DNA of 64,000 nucleotides. It comes from Gymnogyps californianus (taxonomy: Eukaryota > Chordata > Aves > Accipitriformes > Cathartidae). This document shows positions 12,501 through 27,500 of the stretch, piece after piece. Every line of letters starts with the position of its first letter. Position 1 is the stretch's first letter. Below the pieces are notes generated by a model. It had not been told where the DNA came from. It saw only the letters and a program-made list of their open reading frames with translations, and ran no database searches. The DNA lies in contig NC_059478.1 in assembly GCF_018139145.2 (NCBI RefSeq), forward strand, positions 34,513,001-34,577,000. The letters are read 5' to 3'. A program made the position numbers and the translations under genes.

Positions 12501-15500
12501 TTTTTTTAATCATACTTGAAGTAGATACTTGCAAGTGGTTTGGCAAAAGAAATATTCCTGTGCCTTGTCTTCTGTTCTGAAGCTGGCAGAGTGCAGAGGA
12601 GAAGAGATGGCCTCTAATTTTACCAGTCTAGCACATGGATCACGTGCATATAGATCATGACCACATCAGAGTGCATTAAGCACCCTCTGTGTGTAGGGGA
12701 ATAAATAGCATCACTTTACCAATGGAATGTCCAGTTTAAAGATACATATTTATTGATAGCTCACTCCGGGTTTGAAAGAGTGAATGCCATTTAAATGGGT
12801 TTGGTAATCTGCGGAGTAAATCAGTAGGAGCTTTTTTAGATGTAGGTTTTTTCATGTTTCTTAATAGTCTGAATGCCTGTAGAATATTTCTTTTGGTAAT
12901 GACGATTATGTGAGCAATATTTCAGTAGCGTGTATCTAACACCACTCATGGATGTGCTATAGAACCAGAGAAGTGAGAGCCGTAAGGTCTCTTTGTAAAA
13001 TATATAACGAGCACTGGCAATGCCACCAGCCTGCCTTAACCATGATACGTCTTCCCCATTTCTGGGTGCCGGAGTAATTAATAATGACCAGCATGTTCAT
13101 TTTACAAATCAGCTGTCCCATGGCTCTACAGCAGGACAAATGTTCTCAGACTTTCCGGGTGCCCTGGGAAAGGCAACTCTTAGCGGATGCCATCTCGATT
13201 ACGAGACTACCTGAGAGTGTGGCATGCATTTACATCGCTTGCTTGTTGCTTTATTTGCTGTGCTAGAGGATCTAGGTCTTCTGACTAATCTGACATAATG
13301 AGGTAACAAATGTATAATTAAAGTAATGTAGTTACAGTTTGCTAAGATCAAAATAGTTGAGGCCTAGTGAACAGAAAGCAACTTTTAAGTAGTCAAGAGC
13401 TTAATTTGCAGCTAATAAGCAGTTAAAATATCATTTTGTGTCTAACAGCTCAATTCTGCAGTAAAACAAAACCACATTTACTCAAGTCTACATCCAATTT
13501 ATTATACTTCTGCTTCTCTAAGAAGGATGCTATTAACACAGCACTGCTATAATAAGGAAGGCTGCAACAAATCGGTTCTTGGTTAAGACAGTGGCATAGT
13601 TATTCTATTATAATTGCAAAATGCAGGCATCTGAGGTGTAAGGCCATATCACAGTCCATGAAAATAACACTTTAAATGGCTCTTGGTCTGTGTTAGTCTC
13701 CTATTGACTTAGCAGCTTCGTGCCATTCCAAGCTGTGAAAGAAAAGCTTACCAAGGAGGTCAGCCCCGCTCTGCTTTAGCCTTAGCAATTTGCTGAGCCC
13801 TGTACTAAGGCTGCAAGCATACAAATATCCAAAAAGGTTCTCATTCTCAGCTGGAAAGTTGAATTCCTGAACTTCCTTCTTTTCTCGCCAAAACCCAAAC
13901 TTTTATCTTCTTCCACTCAAGCAAATCCAACTGGGCTCTTAGGTGACTTAAAATCACTCTGATGACTGCTCCTATATCCATAGAAATGGATAGTCGTAAG
14001 ACAACCTTCAGTTGTCCAGCTGCAGTCAAACTGGCAGCTGTGACACAGGCTGAAGAGCTGTGGTACATACCAGTGCCTTTTTCTTACCCCTGTGGAGGTG
14101 GTTGTTGATTTGGTCTTGGTTATGATCCGCAAATTAGCTGCGTGCTGAAGAGCTGGTCTTGCTTTGGGTTGGGTTGAGAGCTTGTATGGTGGTTGTCCAT
14201 ACTGTACCGATGCTAAACAGCCAACCTACATACAATGCTGAGAGTCGATGACGGTTTCTGAGCCCAGCTGGCAAGAATGTGCCGGCTCTCATCTCTGGAA
14301 AATCATAACTTTGATAAGTAAACCTACTTTTGTCCTATGTTTCACATGCAGCAGCGCACGTAAATATGTTCGGTCTGAATAGAGCAGTGGGTTTGTTGGC
14401 TCTGTGGATTTGTTCCAAATAAGTGATGTTGGCTTTGGTTTTGTTGTACTTGAAGGTGCCTCGTCACCAGACATGGAGTCCAGCTATGGGGGAGGCTTGC
14501 TAGATATGGTGAAAGGAGGAGCAGGGAGACTCTTCAGCAATTTGAAGGATAACCTGAAGGATACCCTGAAAGATACGTCTTCAAAGGTCATGCAGTCTGT
14601 TGCCAGGTACAGTACAGCTGAAGCTGCCTAACGCAGGTAAAATCACTAGCTGCAAAGTGCCGGTCTGAGCTGCCGTCTTAACTAGCACAGCACAACTTCC
14701 AGCTAACCTAATGAAGGAAGGAGGTGAAAATCATAAGTGACTTCTTTGATTCTGTCTCATAATTGGTATTTGGCCTCAAGGAAGCAGGAAAACCAAAAAA
14801 ATCTTAAGCTTTGTCGTAAGTGAGCATCAACATGCTGGAATCTGGAAAAGGCCCCCCCAGTGAAAGTGGAGCACTTGGTCTCCGATTCCTTCATTGACCC
14901 CTGCGGAGTCCTTCTACTCAGCCACCGCTAAAATATTTTGTCACTGACAGTTGGCTCATGTTGTATGCCTTCCCTTTGCTGTGCAAGGAGACTCTTCTTG
15001 CTGGTGTAACTGTTCCCTTCGCTATAGCCACCTTCTGAGTAGAAGAAAGAGCTGAGGTGACTTTGCTTTGGTTACCTCTGCTGGTGGTGTCCCCTGTGCT
15101 TGGCACTCTAACCGCCTCTGAGCGATATGGGGCTATGATAAATTAAAGAAACTTAATGCAGGCAAGACCTCAGAGGCTTTGAGGGATCGGCAAAGTGGCA
15201 AACTACTAGAGATTTCTCCTGAAAACTGGCACTGAAAATTAATGACAAAAGGGAAAAGGGACCTCTTTTGCAAGCTTCTGCATCCAGTTAATTGCATATG
15301 TAGAAAGAAAGGCTGGGTCACTGTCTGCGGGAAGCTATTTGCACCCTCTTCTTGAGGCATAATGACAAAGTACAAAGAATCAGTTTTAAGATCATTCTTT
15401 CCTTGTGTCTCTGTGGGAAAACACTCTTCTCCTGGTTCCTCTAATGTGCTGTCTTCCGTAAACATGTGCATAATGTCTGTCTCCTACTTTGTCTTCTTTT

Positions 15501-18500
15501 AGTTACACCAAGGGGGAGCTAGATATTTCATACATTACCTCAAGAATCATAGGTAAGTACTGCTTATCGGATAAATGAAGCTTGTAGTATCCCAGGGTTC
15601 AGAAGTCCATGAGCACGTTACGGTGCACGCTCAGCCTGGCTTCTTCTTACGTTTCTAGTGATGTCTTTTCCGGCTGAAGGCGTCGAGTTGGGATTCAGGA
15701 ACCACATTGAAGATGTACGGACGTTTTTGGATTCCAGACATCCTGACCACTACACCGTCTTCAACTTGTCACCCAAGTATTATCGCAGTGCCAAGTTTCA
15801 CAACCGGGTGAGTGTCTTCCTAGAGGTTAACAAGAGCAGGGGGTGAAACTTCTTAGGAAAAGGGGCACCAGGTCCTGTGTCTGTCTATCCTGAGCGTGGC
15901 AGAATGTAAGAAGATGAAAAAGGAATTATAGGTGTTTCTAAGCTGCTGTGGTCGTTTCTGGGTTTTAGCTGATGCCTGGGACCATGGGGACTAAAGAGCT
16001 GGAAAGTTCAGGGCATAATGCTTGTGTTAGGAGCCTGTGAGAGTAAGTGGCATTGCACTAAGTTGAGCCTGTGGTGCTCTCGGCTCCTACATAGCTGTTA
16101 GAAGCTGCTGCAGAGAAATAAGGAGTAAAACGAAAGCGCGTTGAAAGAATTTACCAATAAAAGAAAGTAGATTATTTTCATGTTGAACAATCCTTCAGTT
16201 GCGCTTTAATCAAGCAGAAGCCCTTAACAGGCAAAGCACAGGACTGGAAACTGGATCTAAGAGGGTATTGTGGCTCTTCCACTAGCGTATGACTTTAAAA
16301 ACCCACCTCCACTCTCTGCCCCAGTTTCCTTCTCTAAAACCAGAACAGCATGTGGGAGCATTGCAAGGCTCTGGTTCATTAATGGCTTTTAGAGGAAATC
16401 TCTACGAAATACTGCTGTTGAAATGCAAGATTAGATCTAATCTTTCAGAAAACTTCCTGTTCCTTCCCTCTCCCACAAGGGAGTGATGACTTTTTTTTTT
16501 TTCCCCTTAAATTATTTTTTGTTGCCTTCAACAAAAAAGGCAACAGCAGTTGCCAGGCTTAACCCTCGGTCAGGGTAAGCGAATCTCATGCTGCATAAGC
16601 CTCATTTCGTTTTAATTTGAGGTGTAGCTGAATCTATCTTCAGCAATTGCTCTGATCACCGTAAATCAATCACTCACACTTGAAGCACATTTCTCAGTGG
16701 CAATCAGTAACCAGCCATGACTTCAAATACGAGTAAATGAATGGGAAAGACTAATTAAAAGATATCAAGGGCTCTGAATCTTCAGTCTCGCTTGGTTCTG
16801 GTACATCACTGTTGCTGTTGGTGGGAGGAGAAAGACAGATCTACTTTTGAAAGCCCCGCATTAAACATCTGTTGGTATATTGCTTGATCTGGCCATAACT
16901 CCTCCGTCCCTTGTGCTTTATCTCCTACCCTACCCAACAGCTTAACAGATTACTTTGTATGTCACTCTCAAAGCATGACTAGGTGCTTTGTAAGCTATTG
17001 CCTTGACACACGCAGGAAGAAAATGATGCATCTTTTAATAAAATATTGTACTTTCAGGTTATGGGCTAGGAAATACTGACTCCAAGTGCTTTTCAGGAAA
17101 ATGATATGCGCACAACACAATACATGAGCTCAGATGAAACAAGAAACAATTATAAATATGAGGTTGAACTTCATATATATTGGAAAAAATACTAATGGGC
17201 TATCAAGGAGGTGAAATCACATTAAGAGTATTTTCTGGATGAGGCTGCCAGATGAGCTGAAGGTTTGAGACACACACTTGTTCTTTGAAGTGAAAGGCTT
17301 CTTAATTCCTATTGTCTTTAAAACTTTTTTATCCCTAAGATCAAAGTAGGTCACTGCTGCGTAGTGGCACAGGAGGGAGATGACAGTTAATGTCCTGCTG
17401 GGCCATTTTCCTGCCCTGACATGGCCGTGCCGGGCACGAAGCCCCAAGTGCCCAGTCTATTGAGGAGAAGGGGGGACCATGAACACTAAAACCTGCTGCT
17501 CAAGTCTGGTTGTGCTCTGTTCTCCTCCCTGCCTTGCCCCCCTGGCAGGAGAGGAGAGCTCACGGCTGCTCGAGGAAGTGCGAGCAGTTTGAAAACATGT
17601 AGCTCAAATATAGCGTTAAACAACAAAACCAAACTTCGAAGTCCCTGATGGGTCACGTTCTTGGCTGTTGCTGCCCTACTGCTAAAGTAAAACAAGCGCT
17701 GGCTGCTTATTTCCAAAGCTCTGGAAGAATTCCTGTCACTTTTGTGTTTTCTGTCTTTCATGAGTGGTGGTGAGGTTATGTTTGAAATAAATGAAATGTT
17801 ACATAGTGCGTATTTAATTTCCTAATTGCGAACCAGCAGGCAGATGTGTAATTATGGGCAAAGTAAATATATAATTATGGACTGTTGGGAAATGTCTGTT
17901 ATTTACTTGATAAGTGATAATGGCTTTTCCAGATGCTTGACAGTGTGTTGTCGCGAGGTCCGTTCAGAAAATCATCAGTGAAAGGGTCACTGGTCTTATT
18001 GATTTTAACAGCCACTTGGAATCTGAATTGTGTTTTAGTGGTCTAACTGCAAGCGGATCTTGTGCCTCCAGAAGCCTGCTGCAAAAGTAGTTGGGGTTGG
18101 GAGGAGAAGACTTTTGCTTGATATAAAATAATTGGCGTGATAATATAAAATAATTGATGATATAAAATAATATGCATCACTTGTGGCATCAGTACTCTGG
18201 CTCTATTAAAGAATGGAATAAATGTTTATGATCACTCTGTAATTCAGATTTTACAAGGGTCCCATAACTGCAGCGGCGCACACGCTGTCGGGTCCGTGGA
18301 ACAGAAAGCTAACGCTGAACAGCTACGGCCGTTCCTGCACTGGGGGTTACTGCGTAGTGAACCTCGGGGCGTTTTGTGCCCCCTCGGCCCCTCCTGAAAA
18401 TGCACAGAAAAGGAAGAGGGAAGAGAAGAATCAAGTGTATACAACAGAAGGAATGAAATAAACTACAGCTCTCGAGACAGGAGGAGATGGGGGATGAGGA

Positions 18501-21500
18501 TAATGCTGTAGAGAGGATAAATAGGGAATGGTCATTCACTGCCTTCCAAAGCCTGAGCATGGATTGACTTATCGGGTAGCTGCTACAAGGCAAACCTGCA
18601 CGTGCTCACCAAGTGCACAGCTGAATTTCAGGATATTGTGGAGACCAAAAACTTTCATGGGTCTAAAAAGCGATTAGACAAATATCTAATTAGATACTAG
18701 ATGAGACAAAAATCTCCCAAATGTTAAGCAGAGGTCTGCCAGCTCAGAAGGGCTGACAGCGGGACGGATGTGCTGGGTTAGGCAGTGCTGCCTGCTTGCC
18801 CTGTCCCTGTATCCTCTGGGTGCCATCGGAGCTGTTGTTGGAGACAACACACAGCTTGGTAGTTCTCCGGTCTGAGTCGGGATTCCTGTTTCTGCTATAA
18901 GATGTTGTGCAGATGTATGTAAGAGAGACCCTTAAATTCAAGTTTTATGAAACCTGGAGCGTTTCCTTCCTCTAAGAGATGAAACGGTCAGGTATGGAAA
19001 TCATATGGCTATTTAAGAACATCTGGGCAAACCATCTCCTTCCTGCCCCCGGTTCTCATTAAGCAGGATCCAAATGTCAGCCGAGAGAGAGAACCAATTC
19101 TTTGTCTGAGGACAAGCCTCATGATGTTTCTCCTTTAAATTTCTTCTAGCCAGAAATGCCTTTTTAAAAAGATATTTCAATTAATACCAGATGAAACAGA
19201 GATGTCTGTAGAAGGCTATTTGATGTGCTGTTTGAGACTGCAAGGACTGTTCTTGAGATAAGTGTTATGACTCAGAACTAGTACATCGATGAATAGTAAC
19301 TAGACATACTTTAGGATTTGTGGGTTTTCAGCTCTAAGAAGTCATTCATTTTTCTGGCTCATATCTTAACTATACTTATTCAGATATCATTTTTTTCTTT
19401 TTTAACAGAAGTTTCCCTTTCATCAGTGTAATATCTGTCAAATAGGGCTTGAAAATCCTGTGACACAAAATGACTGAGAACAATAGATGCTCAGTATCCT
19501 TTGAAAATCAGAGCTGTAGTTTTCAGGGACAAGTTGTACAAAGGCTTTAGACGTAGCAGAAGTCAATGCACTGCTGCGAGACTGGAGTGTTACGGAAGGC
19601 CACTCAAAATAATCTGACTTGGAATGTAAATTTTTAAAAATGTATAGTCAGTGACAATACTTCAATATTATGTTATTTAATTGAGAATTCTTTTGTGTTT
19701 GTCTCCTCGTAATTCATGAAAGTCATGGAGCAGAATTATGCATGAGAAGAGATGGAGTAGGTTTCAAGCACGTAACTCTAGGTTGTAAAAGAGAAGCACG
19801 TTTCTTGGCAGAAAGCATTCATAAAAGCATACCTTGCTTAATGCTCTTATGAAGCTGGCTTTTGTTCATCGTGCGATTCCTGTAGGTATCCGAATGTAGC
19901 TGGCCAGTACGACAAGCGCCCAGTCTGCACAACCTCTACGCCGTCTGTAAGAACATGCACAACTGGCTACAGCAGAACCCCAAAAACGTGTGTGTCATCC
20001 ACTGCATGGTAAGTACACCAGAAAGTAACCACATTTTTAGACCTATGAGTTGTAAGTCATATTGCACGTTGTATGTCTGGAGTCTGTGTACAAGAATGGT
20101 GACGATTTCTAAAAGAAATGTGATAAAATGGACCCCCACAGAAAGGGACATCATCTTCCACGTGCAGCTACATAGCTAAGCTGAAGACCTAACACTGAAC
20201 GAGAAGCAGGAATGCAAAGCAAGAGAGGTCACAGTCGTTCTAGCAGTGAACTACTAGAGGTGAGGAGTAGCAAAAAGGTTTGAACTTCACCTGAGAACCA
20301 ACCGTAAGAGTTGTCAGCCTGCTATGGCTTTCCATTTGATTGTAAGCAGTCGCAGGACAAAATGCAGCCTCTAGACTGAAGGTTACTGATGGAAGCTGGG
20401 GAGAAAACACATAGTTGGGCATTCTGTCGAACTGAAACTGAGATTGTTAAAGCCTCTTGCGGTCACTGCTTGTCAGGCCTGGCTGAAGAAGTCCGGTTGC
20501 CTTCTGCTCCTCTTTGTGCACCACAGGTGAAATGGTTGCGAAATCCCCCGTAAGGGTTATTCGGTACTGGGCAACGTGTAGACGGGATGCATGAGAGTGA
20601 TGTGATTCTGTATAACTAACTTGCAATTTACCCCATACAACCTTTAATATTGATACTAATGCCCCAAAGGAGAGTTCTGTTTTGCTCCTGGAGCCTAAAT
20701 TAAATCCAGGAGGCTGTCAGCCCCGATCAGCATAAACTGGAAGGAACGGAGGAAACGACTGATCCCAAACTGCATAGACCTTACATACGAGTCTGGCATT
20801 TCTGCCTTGCGTAGCACAGCCAGCAGCTACGGGATATAAATTCCATTCAAACAGAGACAAAGATGCACTTGATGCCTCCAGTCCTGGAAATTTAGCTCAA
20901 GAATCAAATTCCTTTACTGTCCTTTGAGCAATGAATATCAGGATAATGCTGAAAAGGACAGGGAGTCCTTTTCAACACTTTCTAAGAAGTCTGCAGAAGC
21001 CCACTGAGTTTCTATGAGCCTGAGAGATCTTTTCGGAAGCAATTGGCAGGGGCTAAACCTTAAAAAAGCAAATAGCCTGTTAACCTCGAGCATGTGCTCA
21101 GGCTCAGCAGGTTACTGGGGTCTGGGTCAGCTCTGGTATGGCAAATCCTACGGTAAGGTTGGAGTGCCTAAAAGGTGCCTGAAATAAGTAATTGCAAGGA
21201 GCCTGCGTCTCAGACTTTGAGGGTGACTGCCTGCCTGACGGGGCAGGAGGTTTCCCACTTCTTCCTTGTAAATGAGTCTTGACTTCTGGGATCTTCTGTC
21301 CCCGCTGACAAGTGGGAGATGAGCTGGGTGGCATGGTACGCTGGCAGTACTGAGCAGGTTCTCGTACCCATCGCTGCGCCATGAATGTGCATCCAAAACT
21401 AAGCAGGCATCGGACCTGGATTTTGGTGGAAGCTGGTGGAAGGGCTGCTTCTTCTTGTTTGGCTCGCCAGAGCTGGGGTATGGTCCATATGGCTCATCAC

Positions 21501-24500
21501 CTCACGTGTTCCTGGGTATAGCAGGGACCCGGGGCACTGGGGATACTTTGATTCTCTCCTGTTCTTTCTGTATTTTTGGTCTATCAATCTGACTCGGCAA
21601 ACATACTTCCCCTCAGCCTAAAGAAAACATAGACTTGTTCAGGAGCGATCTGTAGGATGAGGGCTGTGGAGGTGTTTGGATGAGGGAGCCTTGGGCTGGA
21701 TTTTTTTGTTTGTGAACTCTTCTAGGTTAAATTTCCATTAGATGACTGCCTGCAGCTGTGGGATGGGTGTACTCTGACCCCTGTGGTCAGTTCCAGGCCT
21801 ATGTTTGAAATAATTATAATATTACAGCTTGGGAGCAGCCATGAAACACCAACATTTGTAGACAAAATGTACTTCTGGGCTTTCAAAACAAGTCTAAACC
21901 ACCCTCAGCTTTGGCTGCTTACTGGATATTATCTTAGCTTTGATCCAGGCTGGTGCTGTTCACTGAAGTCCTAGGTATTAAACAAATGACACAGCACTGA
22001 AAATTCCTCATCATCTTGCGGTCTCAATCCTAGTCTTTCTGGAGAAATTATTTTATGTGGTTTAAGGAAGAGTGGAGAGTGTTCTGCTGAAATTTAAAGG
22101 ATGTCTCTGATACTTACACATTTTTCTCCCCCCTCCCCTTTCCTTAACAGGACGGCCGTGCAGCCTCAGCAGTTCTGGTCAGTGCGATGTTCTGTTTCTG
22201 TCACCTCTTCTCTAATCCAGGCCCGGCTATGCAGTTGCTGAACACAAAGAGACCTGGAATTGTACTGTGGCCATCTCACAGGAGGTAGAGTATCCTGGCC
22301 AAATGCTACGCAAGCGAGCTATATTTCTCACACTAAAAACCGCCTGAGTACCTGTTGTGTGTGTTCTGGCAATGTGTTCCCAGCCCCCAGGCTGAGATAG
22401 GCATTCAGATTTCACTTTGTTCCCCAGAAATAAGTGGTAAAGTGGTGATCAGGCACTGGAACAGGTTGTCCAGAGCGGCTGTGGAATCTCTGTCCTTGGA
22501 GATCCTTGGCTGGGTATCACCCCCAGCAGCATCATCCAGTTCTGAGATACAGCTTTGCAGTTGGTCCTGCTCTGAGCAGAGAGCTGGACCAGATGATCTT
22601 CAGAGGTCTCTTCCAATCTGAATTATTCTATTATTTTACGAAATAATGCGTGAGACCTGAAGGGTGTATATGCTGCATGCCCCAGCCTCTCCACCCAGAC
22701 CAGCCTGAAGGTGCTGGCAGGAGGCGACAAACTGAAAACTCCTGAATTCCTGTTGCAGCATGAGCAGTACTCGTGCATTAGCCGGGGTACTTAGCTTTGA
22801 CAGGTCTTAACTGATGTTTATGGCCACTTCCATTTTACCCACATTGATATAACGGTAATGGAGGAACAAAATCAAATGTTATAATAGCTTTGCTCGCTAG
22901 TTCAGGAAAGCTGACAAACCTGTAGTTAAAAGGGCCTGGGTGAATCCCTCTCCCTATGTCAGCTTCATCCTTTCAGGAGTTTACACTGTGAAAGTGTCTT
23001 TTTTACAATTTCCATTAAGCAGAGGAAAAACTGCCTGTCAGAGCAAACCAAAGATATAGTGTTATGTATGTAATAATAATGATCCTTCAGTACATGACTA
23101 ACAAAGTAATTCATCTGCTATGCGCATGTAAAATAGAAGGCAAACTTCTCCTGGTAAACCAGAAAAACCATTGCTCAGTACCTTCTCTCTAAAAGGTGAG
23201 GAGAAATGATCTTCAGCTCAGAGCTAAAGGCCAACTTCCTTCCCCTTGAGCTCTCGTTCTTGTAGTTAAACAGAAATGGAAGTGTCGATTTTGTGCCAGC
23301 TGCAAGGATGCTGGAGTACATGGAAACTCCAGTCCTGGAACTGTGAAAGAATCGCACTTTCACTGGATTTCAAGGTAGACTTCAAGTACAGAATGAAAAT
23401 CGGTCACCTGGGACGGAGCTTTCAGTAATGGCTTTCTCTGTCTGCAGGTACATAGGATACATTTGTGATCTAATAGCAGACAAGCCTGTCATTCCTCACT
23501 GCAAACCACTTACTATCAAGTCAGTCACCCTCAGTCCAGTCCCCTGTTTCAACAAGCAACGAAATGGCTGCCGGCCCTTCTGTGACATTCTCAGCGGAGA
23601 AACCAGAATCCTTACCACTTCCCAGGAGTATGAAAGAATGAAGTGAGTTGCTGTCATCTCGTACTGTCCTTAGGAGCTTAATGCAAGGAGGCTTTTGTTT
23701 TGCTGTAATGTGTCTAATACCTGTGCTGCAGCCATTGCCAGACTGCTTGATAAATGAAGGAGTGCATATATTAATTGAAAGTTAGTGCCTAGTGTTGAAA
23801 TGAACTGCCAGAGTGAGTCTGAAGTTGTCATGCGGTGGGGTACCTTCACAGAGGTAGTTCAGTGCTGCGTTGTTTTCCCCTGTGAAATGTTCCTGTTTCA
23901 ACTCAGCCTAACACAAAGCAGAGCGCCGAATGTACCTTCTGTTTGCTTGGCCGGAAGGAGACGATAGCTTTTATGTTGACATGGTTGGTGGGTGGTCGTG
24001 GCATTGTGGTAGGGAGCTTAACTGTGGATTTCCTTCTCTTCCCCTCAAAGAGAATACCGTGTGCAAGAAGGGAAAGTCCTAATTCCACTGGGAGCCACTG
24101 TCCATGGAGATGTTGTTGTTTCTGTCTACCATATGAGATCAACCATTGGGGGACGCCTTCAAGCAAAAGTAGGAGTTTGTTTAACTTTTCTGGCACGGTA
24201 GAGGCAATGTAGCTAATTAAGAGATGGCTAAATATGAGGTCTAAGAATGCACATGGCACTTGTGATGAAAGTTTCCTTACTTGACAGTAGACATAACACA
24301 AATCTGAGCAATGCCAAGTGAAAACAAAGAACTGCATATGGAGAAGTCCATGATGCCTCTGGTATCTTTTTATGGAGATGGTGCCTACTGACAGGGTGTA
24401 GGATCCTTCCAGCTGGTGTAGAAGACAGAAACCATCCATCAGTAACCAGCTCAGGGCAAACCACCACCAAAGCCTCTACCTACACACTCTAAGAAGATGG

Positions 24501-27500
24501 AAGAAGATTTTCTTCTGCTCAAATTAGAATGCCTTACCGAGCCATTGCTCCTGCATGGTGTCTGTTTTGCTTGCTCTGGAGCAGCCTTCACCTTTTTTGG
24601 TCGTTAGGGCAAAAAGGCAATTTGTGTGGATTGGTCAGTCATGGGGATAGGAAAGACCATTTAAGCCACAGGCTGGTCAGCCAGCCACCCTCTTAATAGC
24701 CAAAAAGCCTCTTAATACTAGCAGATGAAAGAAATGGGAGACAGTGGAAACCGGGGAGAGAGACTAGAGGAGTGCTGGAGTGAGCACACCCTGATGTCTC
24801 CTTCCCATAACGTAGTAGCAGTGCTGAAAATGAAAATATGTATTGGTCCGTGCTGTTCTAGGCTTTGAGACTGACTTTAAAATACAGTTCTCTGGCTCTT
24901 GTAGTTGTGGAAGAGGAATTTGGAAATGCAGTCTGTTAAGACTAGAAAACTTGGATCTGCAAAAACCGAACCAGTAGTTGTCATACACTAAGTTGCTCCA
25001 TTAACCTTTGTAGTGATGAGGGTTAATTGGCTCACTCGGTGAAATAACCTGTTTGAATTGTAGTGACTTAAAGCACAAAAAGCGAGGGAAGAACCAAGTT
25101 TTGCCCCACTTGCTTTGAGTACCACCTCATTTGCTCCCTGCAGACGGGTGCTGTGTGGCTGGTCAGGCATAACAGTTCCCGGATCTCACAACCAGCTGGG
25201 TGCGGTGGCTACGTTCTCGAACTGACACTTTAATCTGAGATCTTGATAATTTTCCTGATTATATGTTTGAAACCTTAATATTCAAGTTGCAGAGTGACCA
25301 ATGAATGTTTTTCTCATCTTAATTTGTTATTGGTGCTGTTTGCTGTACAGATGACACTTTACTGAAGCCTCTACTGCAAGTGAAATGGTCTTCTATTTTC
25401 CTGGGGTACAAACCTGTTGCTCCAATGTATTCAGTGGAAACAGAGACCCATTTCATTTAACTGCTGAAGTGTCAAGTAGATGCCAGAAATAAAGACAAGC
25501 AGGGAAAGAAGGCATATTCCTGAATGCTGTGAAGGCACTCTGCTGTATGGAAGCAGCAGGGTTTGAGGCAGATGGAAATATTTGGGTTTGAGAAGGAAGA
25601 GCTCTGCTTTCTGTAGAACAAGCAGAATCAATTAGCTTATATAGCAGTTATGATTAGTCTATGTAGTAACTGGTAGTAAGGTAGACTTAACTAACTGTCT
25701 GCATGTGCTATAAACAAGTATTTTAATTTCATTAATTTAAGCACTTGTTCAGTCTGGTGCTCTGTGGTTTTTTTTTCAGATGACCAACACACAAATATTT
25801 CAAATTCAATTTCATACTGGATTCATAGCCCTGGGAACAACCACCCTAAAATTCACCAAGTGAGTATTTTAAGCTGAACATTAATCAAACCTGAAGCATA
25901 AAAGCCTTATGAAGGCTGAAGGAAAATATTCGCAGATGAAATGTGAAAAGTCTGTGTGCATGCACATACTGAAAGACTTTATATAACTTTGCAGAAATAT
26001 CCTTTCCTTTTTAACTGTATAACGCTTGTCCCCATTTAGGCCTGAACTGGATGCCTGTGACTCTCCAGACAAATATCCTCAGCTCTTTCATGTTATACTG
26101 GACATAGAAATACAGTCTACTGATAGACAAACCGAATTAACTCCCCCGTGGGAGAACTTCACGACGAAAGACATTAATCCAACCATTCTTTTCTCCTCTC
26201 ATCAGGAGCATCAGGACACTCTTGCTTTGGCAGGTAAGAGCTGCCTAGATTTATTCAATTTACGTGCTTACCTGCGTGCTGAACTTTGTTTTGCTTGACC
26301 TGATTTATTTGGTGCTCTGTGCTGCAGGTAGAGGTCCCACTGATTCACCCCAGGATAACATAAGAAATGTTGGACAGAGTGCATTCTTCTCATCTCTCAG
26401 CTGGCAAGGTATGGAGACGTGGTCTTCAAAGTAAAATCTGCTTCGAACAAGATAAACAACTTTCCCCCCCCTCCCCGGAGCACAGAGTCAGGCTGAAGGA
26501 CCTGATTGTAACATGTCTTTCCCATTAGATCACAGTGTATTGCTGGTCACACCCTTATGTTGCAATGGAGTGGGAATTAATTTCCTACAACGTCCTCTTC
26601 CAACATTGCCTGCTTGTGCTGTATATGACAATTATTGACATAGTTCCAGCGTAAAGCTTCGCCCGAGGCCGCCTTGATGCTAAAACCAAATTTAAGCTGC
26701 TTTTTCCTAATGTTGCACTCTATATAGAGTGCCATGAGAACGTGGCACTGAGAGTGTTTGTCAGAGAGGCCGTTTAATAATGCTGAACGCCTTGAAAATC
26801 TCACAGCACTGCCGACCGCAGCGTTCCTCCTCTGGCGTCAGTGCCACGTTAGGTAGGAACCTGGTGTAAGAGCTCCTCGTGGGCACAGCTAGGAGGGTGG
26901 TTTATGTCACTACTCCGTTACAATGAGCCTTGTTTTGCCTGGATTTTGAGGCATGGCTGGAGATCATCCTGGATGCTTGGTCCTGACCCAGAAACTCATT
27001 CAGTTTGTATCTTTGGGCATTAAACTTGCTGACTCTTCAGGCTTGAGGAGAGTCAATTAACCTCTGTCTCTGTTTCTTGATCAATAAAGCTCCTTACAAT
27101 ACAGACCAGCAAAGACTTTAAGTCAATCTTTGCAAAGGACTCTTATTTTAAAATCTAGCAAAACGCTGCTGTGGTATTCTCAGTAGCTTTTTGTTCTGCT
27201 TGTAAGCTGATTTTTATGGGACCTTTGTGATGACAAAACTAACGGCTACCTAATTTTATTTTTAATCGTCATTTAGATCAGAAATCTGACAAAAGTAGCT
27301 CTCACCCCACCTCAGAGGATCGAGCAGCGTTGGTGCATGAGGAAAGCGAACAGTCAGATGACGAACTCTTGTCCCTTTCCAGTCAGCACAGTAATGCCAG
27401 CGGTGACAAGCCTCACGGGACACCAAAACACAGCAAAAAGCAGCAAGAGCCTCCGGCACCACCTCCGCCCGAAGACGTGGACCTGCTGGGCCTGGATGGT

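Larger units (their letters stand above)
265..14455 (+). other. DNAJC6: DNAJC6 intron 1
   Basis: A 14-kb intron from GTAGGG to GAAG. Beyond simple-sequence tracts (listed separately) I see no exon, RNA gene or transposon with recognisable ends. Mammalian DNAJC6 uses an alternative first exon with a different short N-terminus. I looked for a counterpart here without finding one. Confidence 0.8.

Noticed and set aside
14383..14455. Upstream extension of the exon 2 reading frame as an alternative N-terminus
   Set aside because: It has no ATG before the in-frame TAG at 14380-14382. The first apparent start is a GTG, and the acceptor at 14455 is well placed.
23903..24439. 178-codon minus-strand open frame, the longest in the window
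   Set aside because: It is antisense to DNAJC6 exon 8 and its introns. The plus-strand exon is securely identified and the minus frame resembles no family I know.
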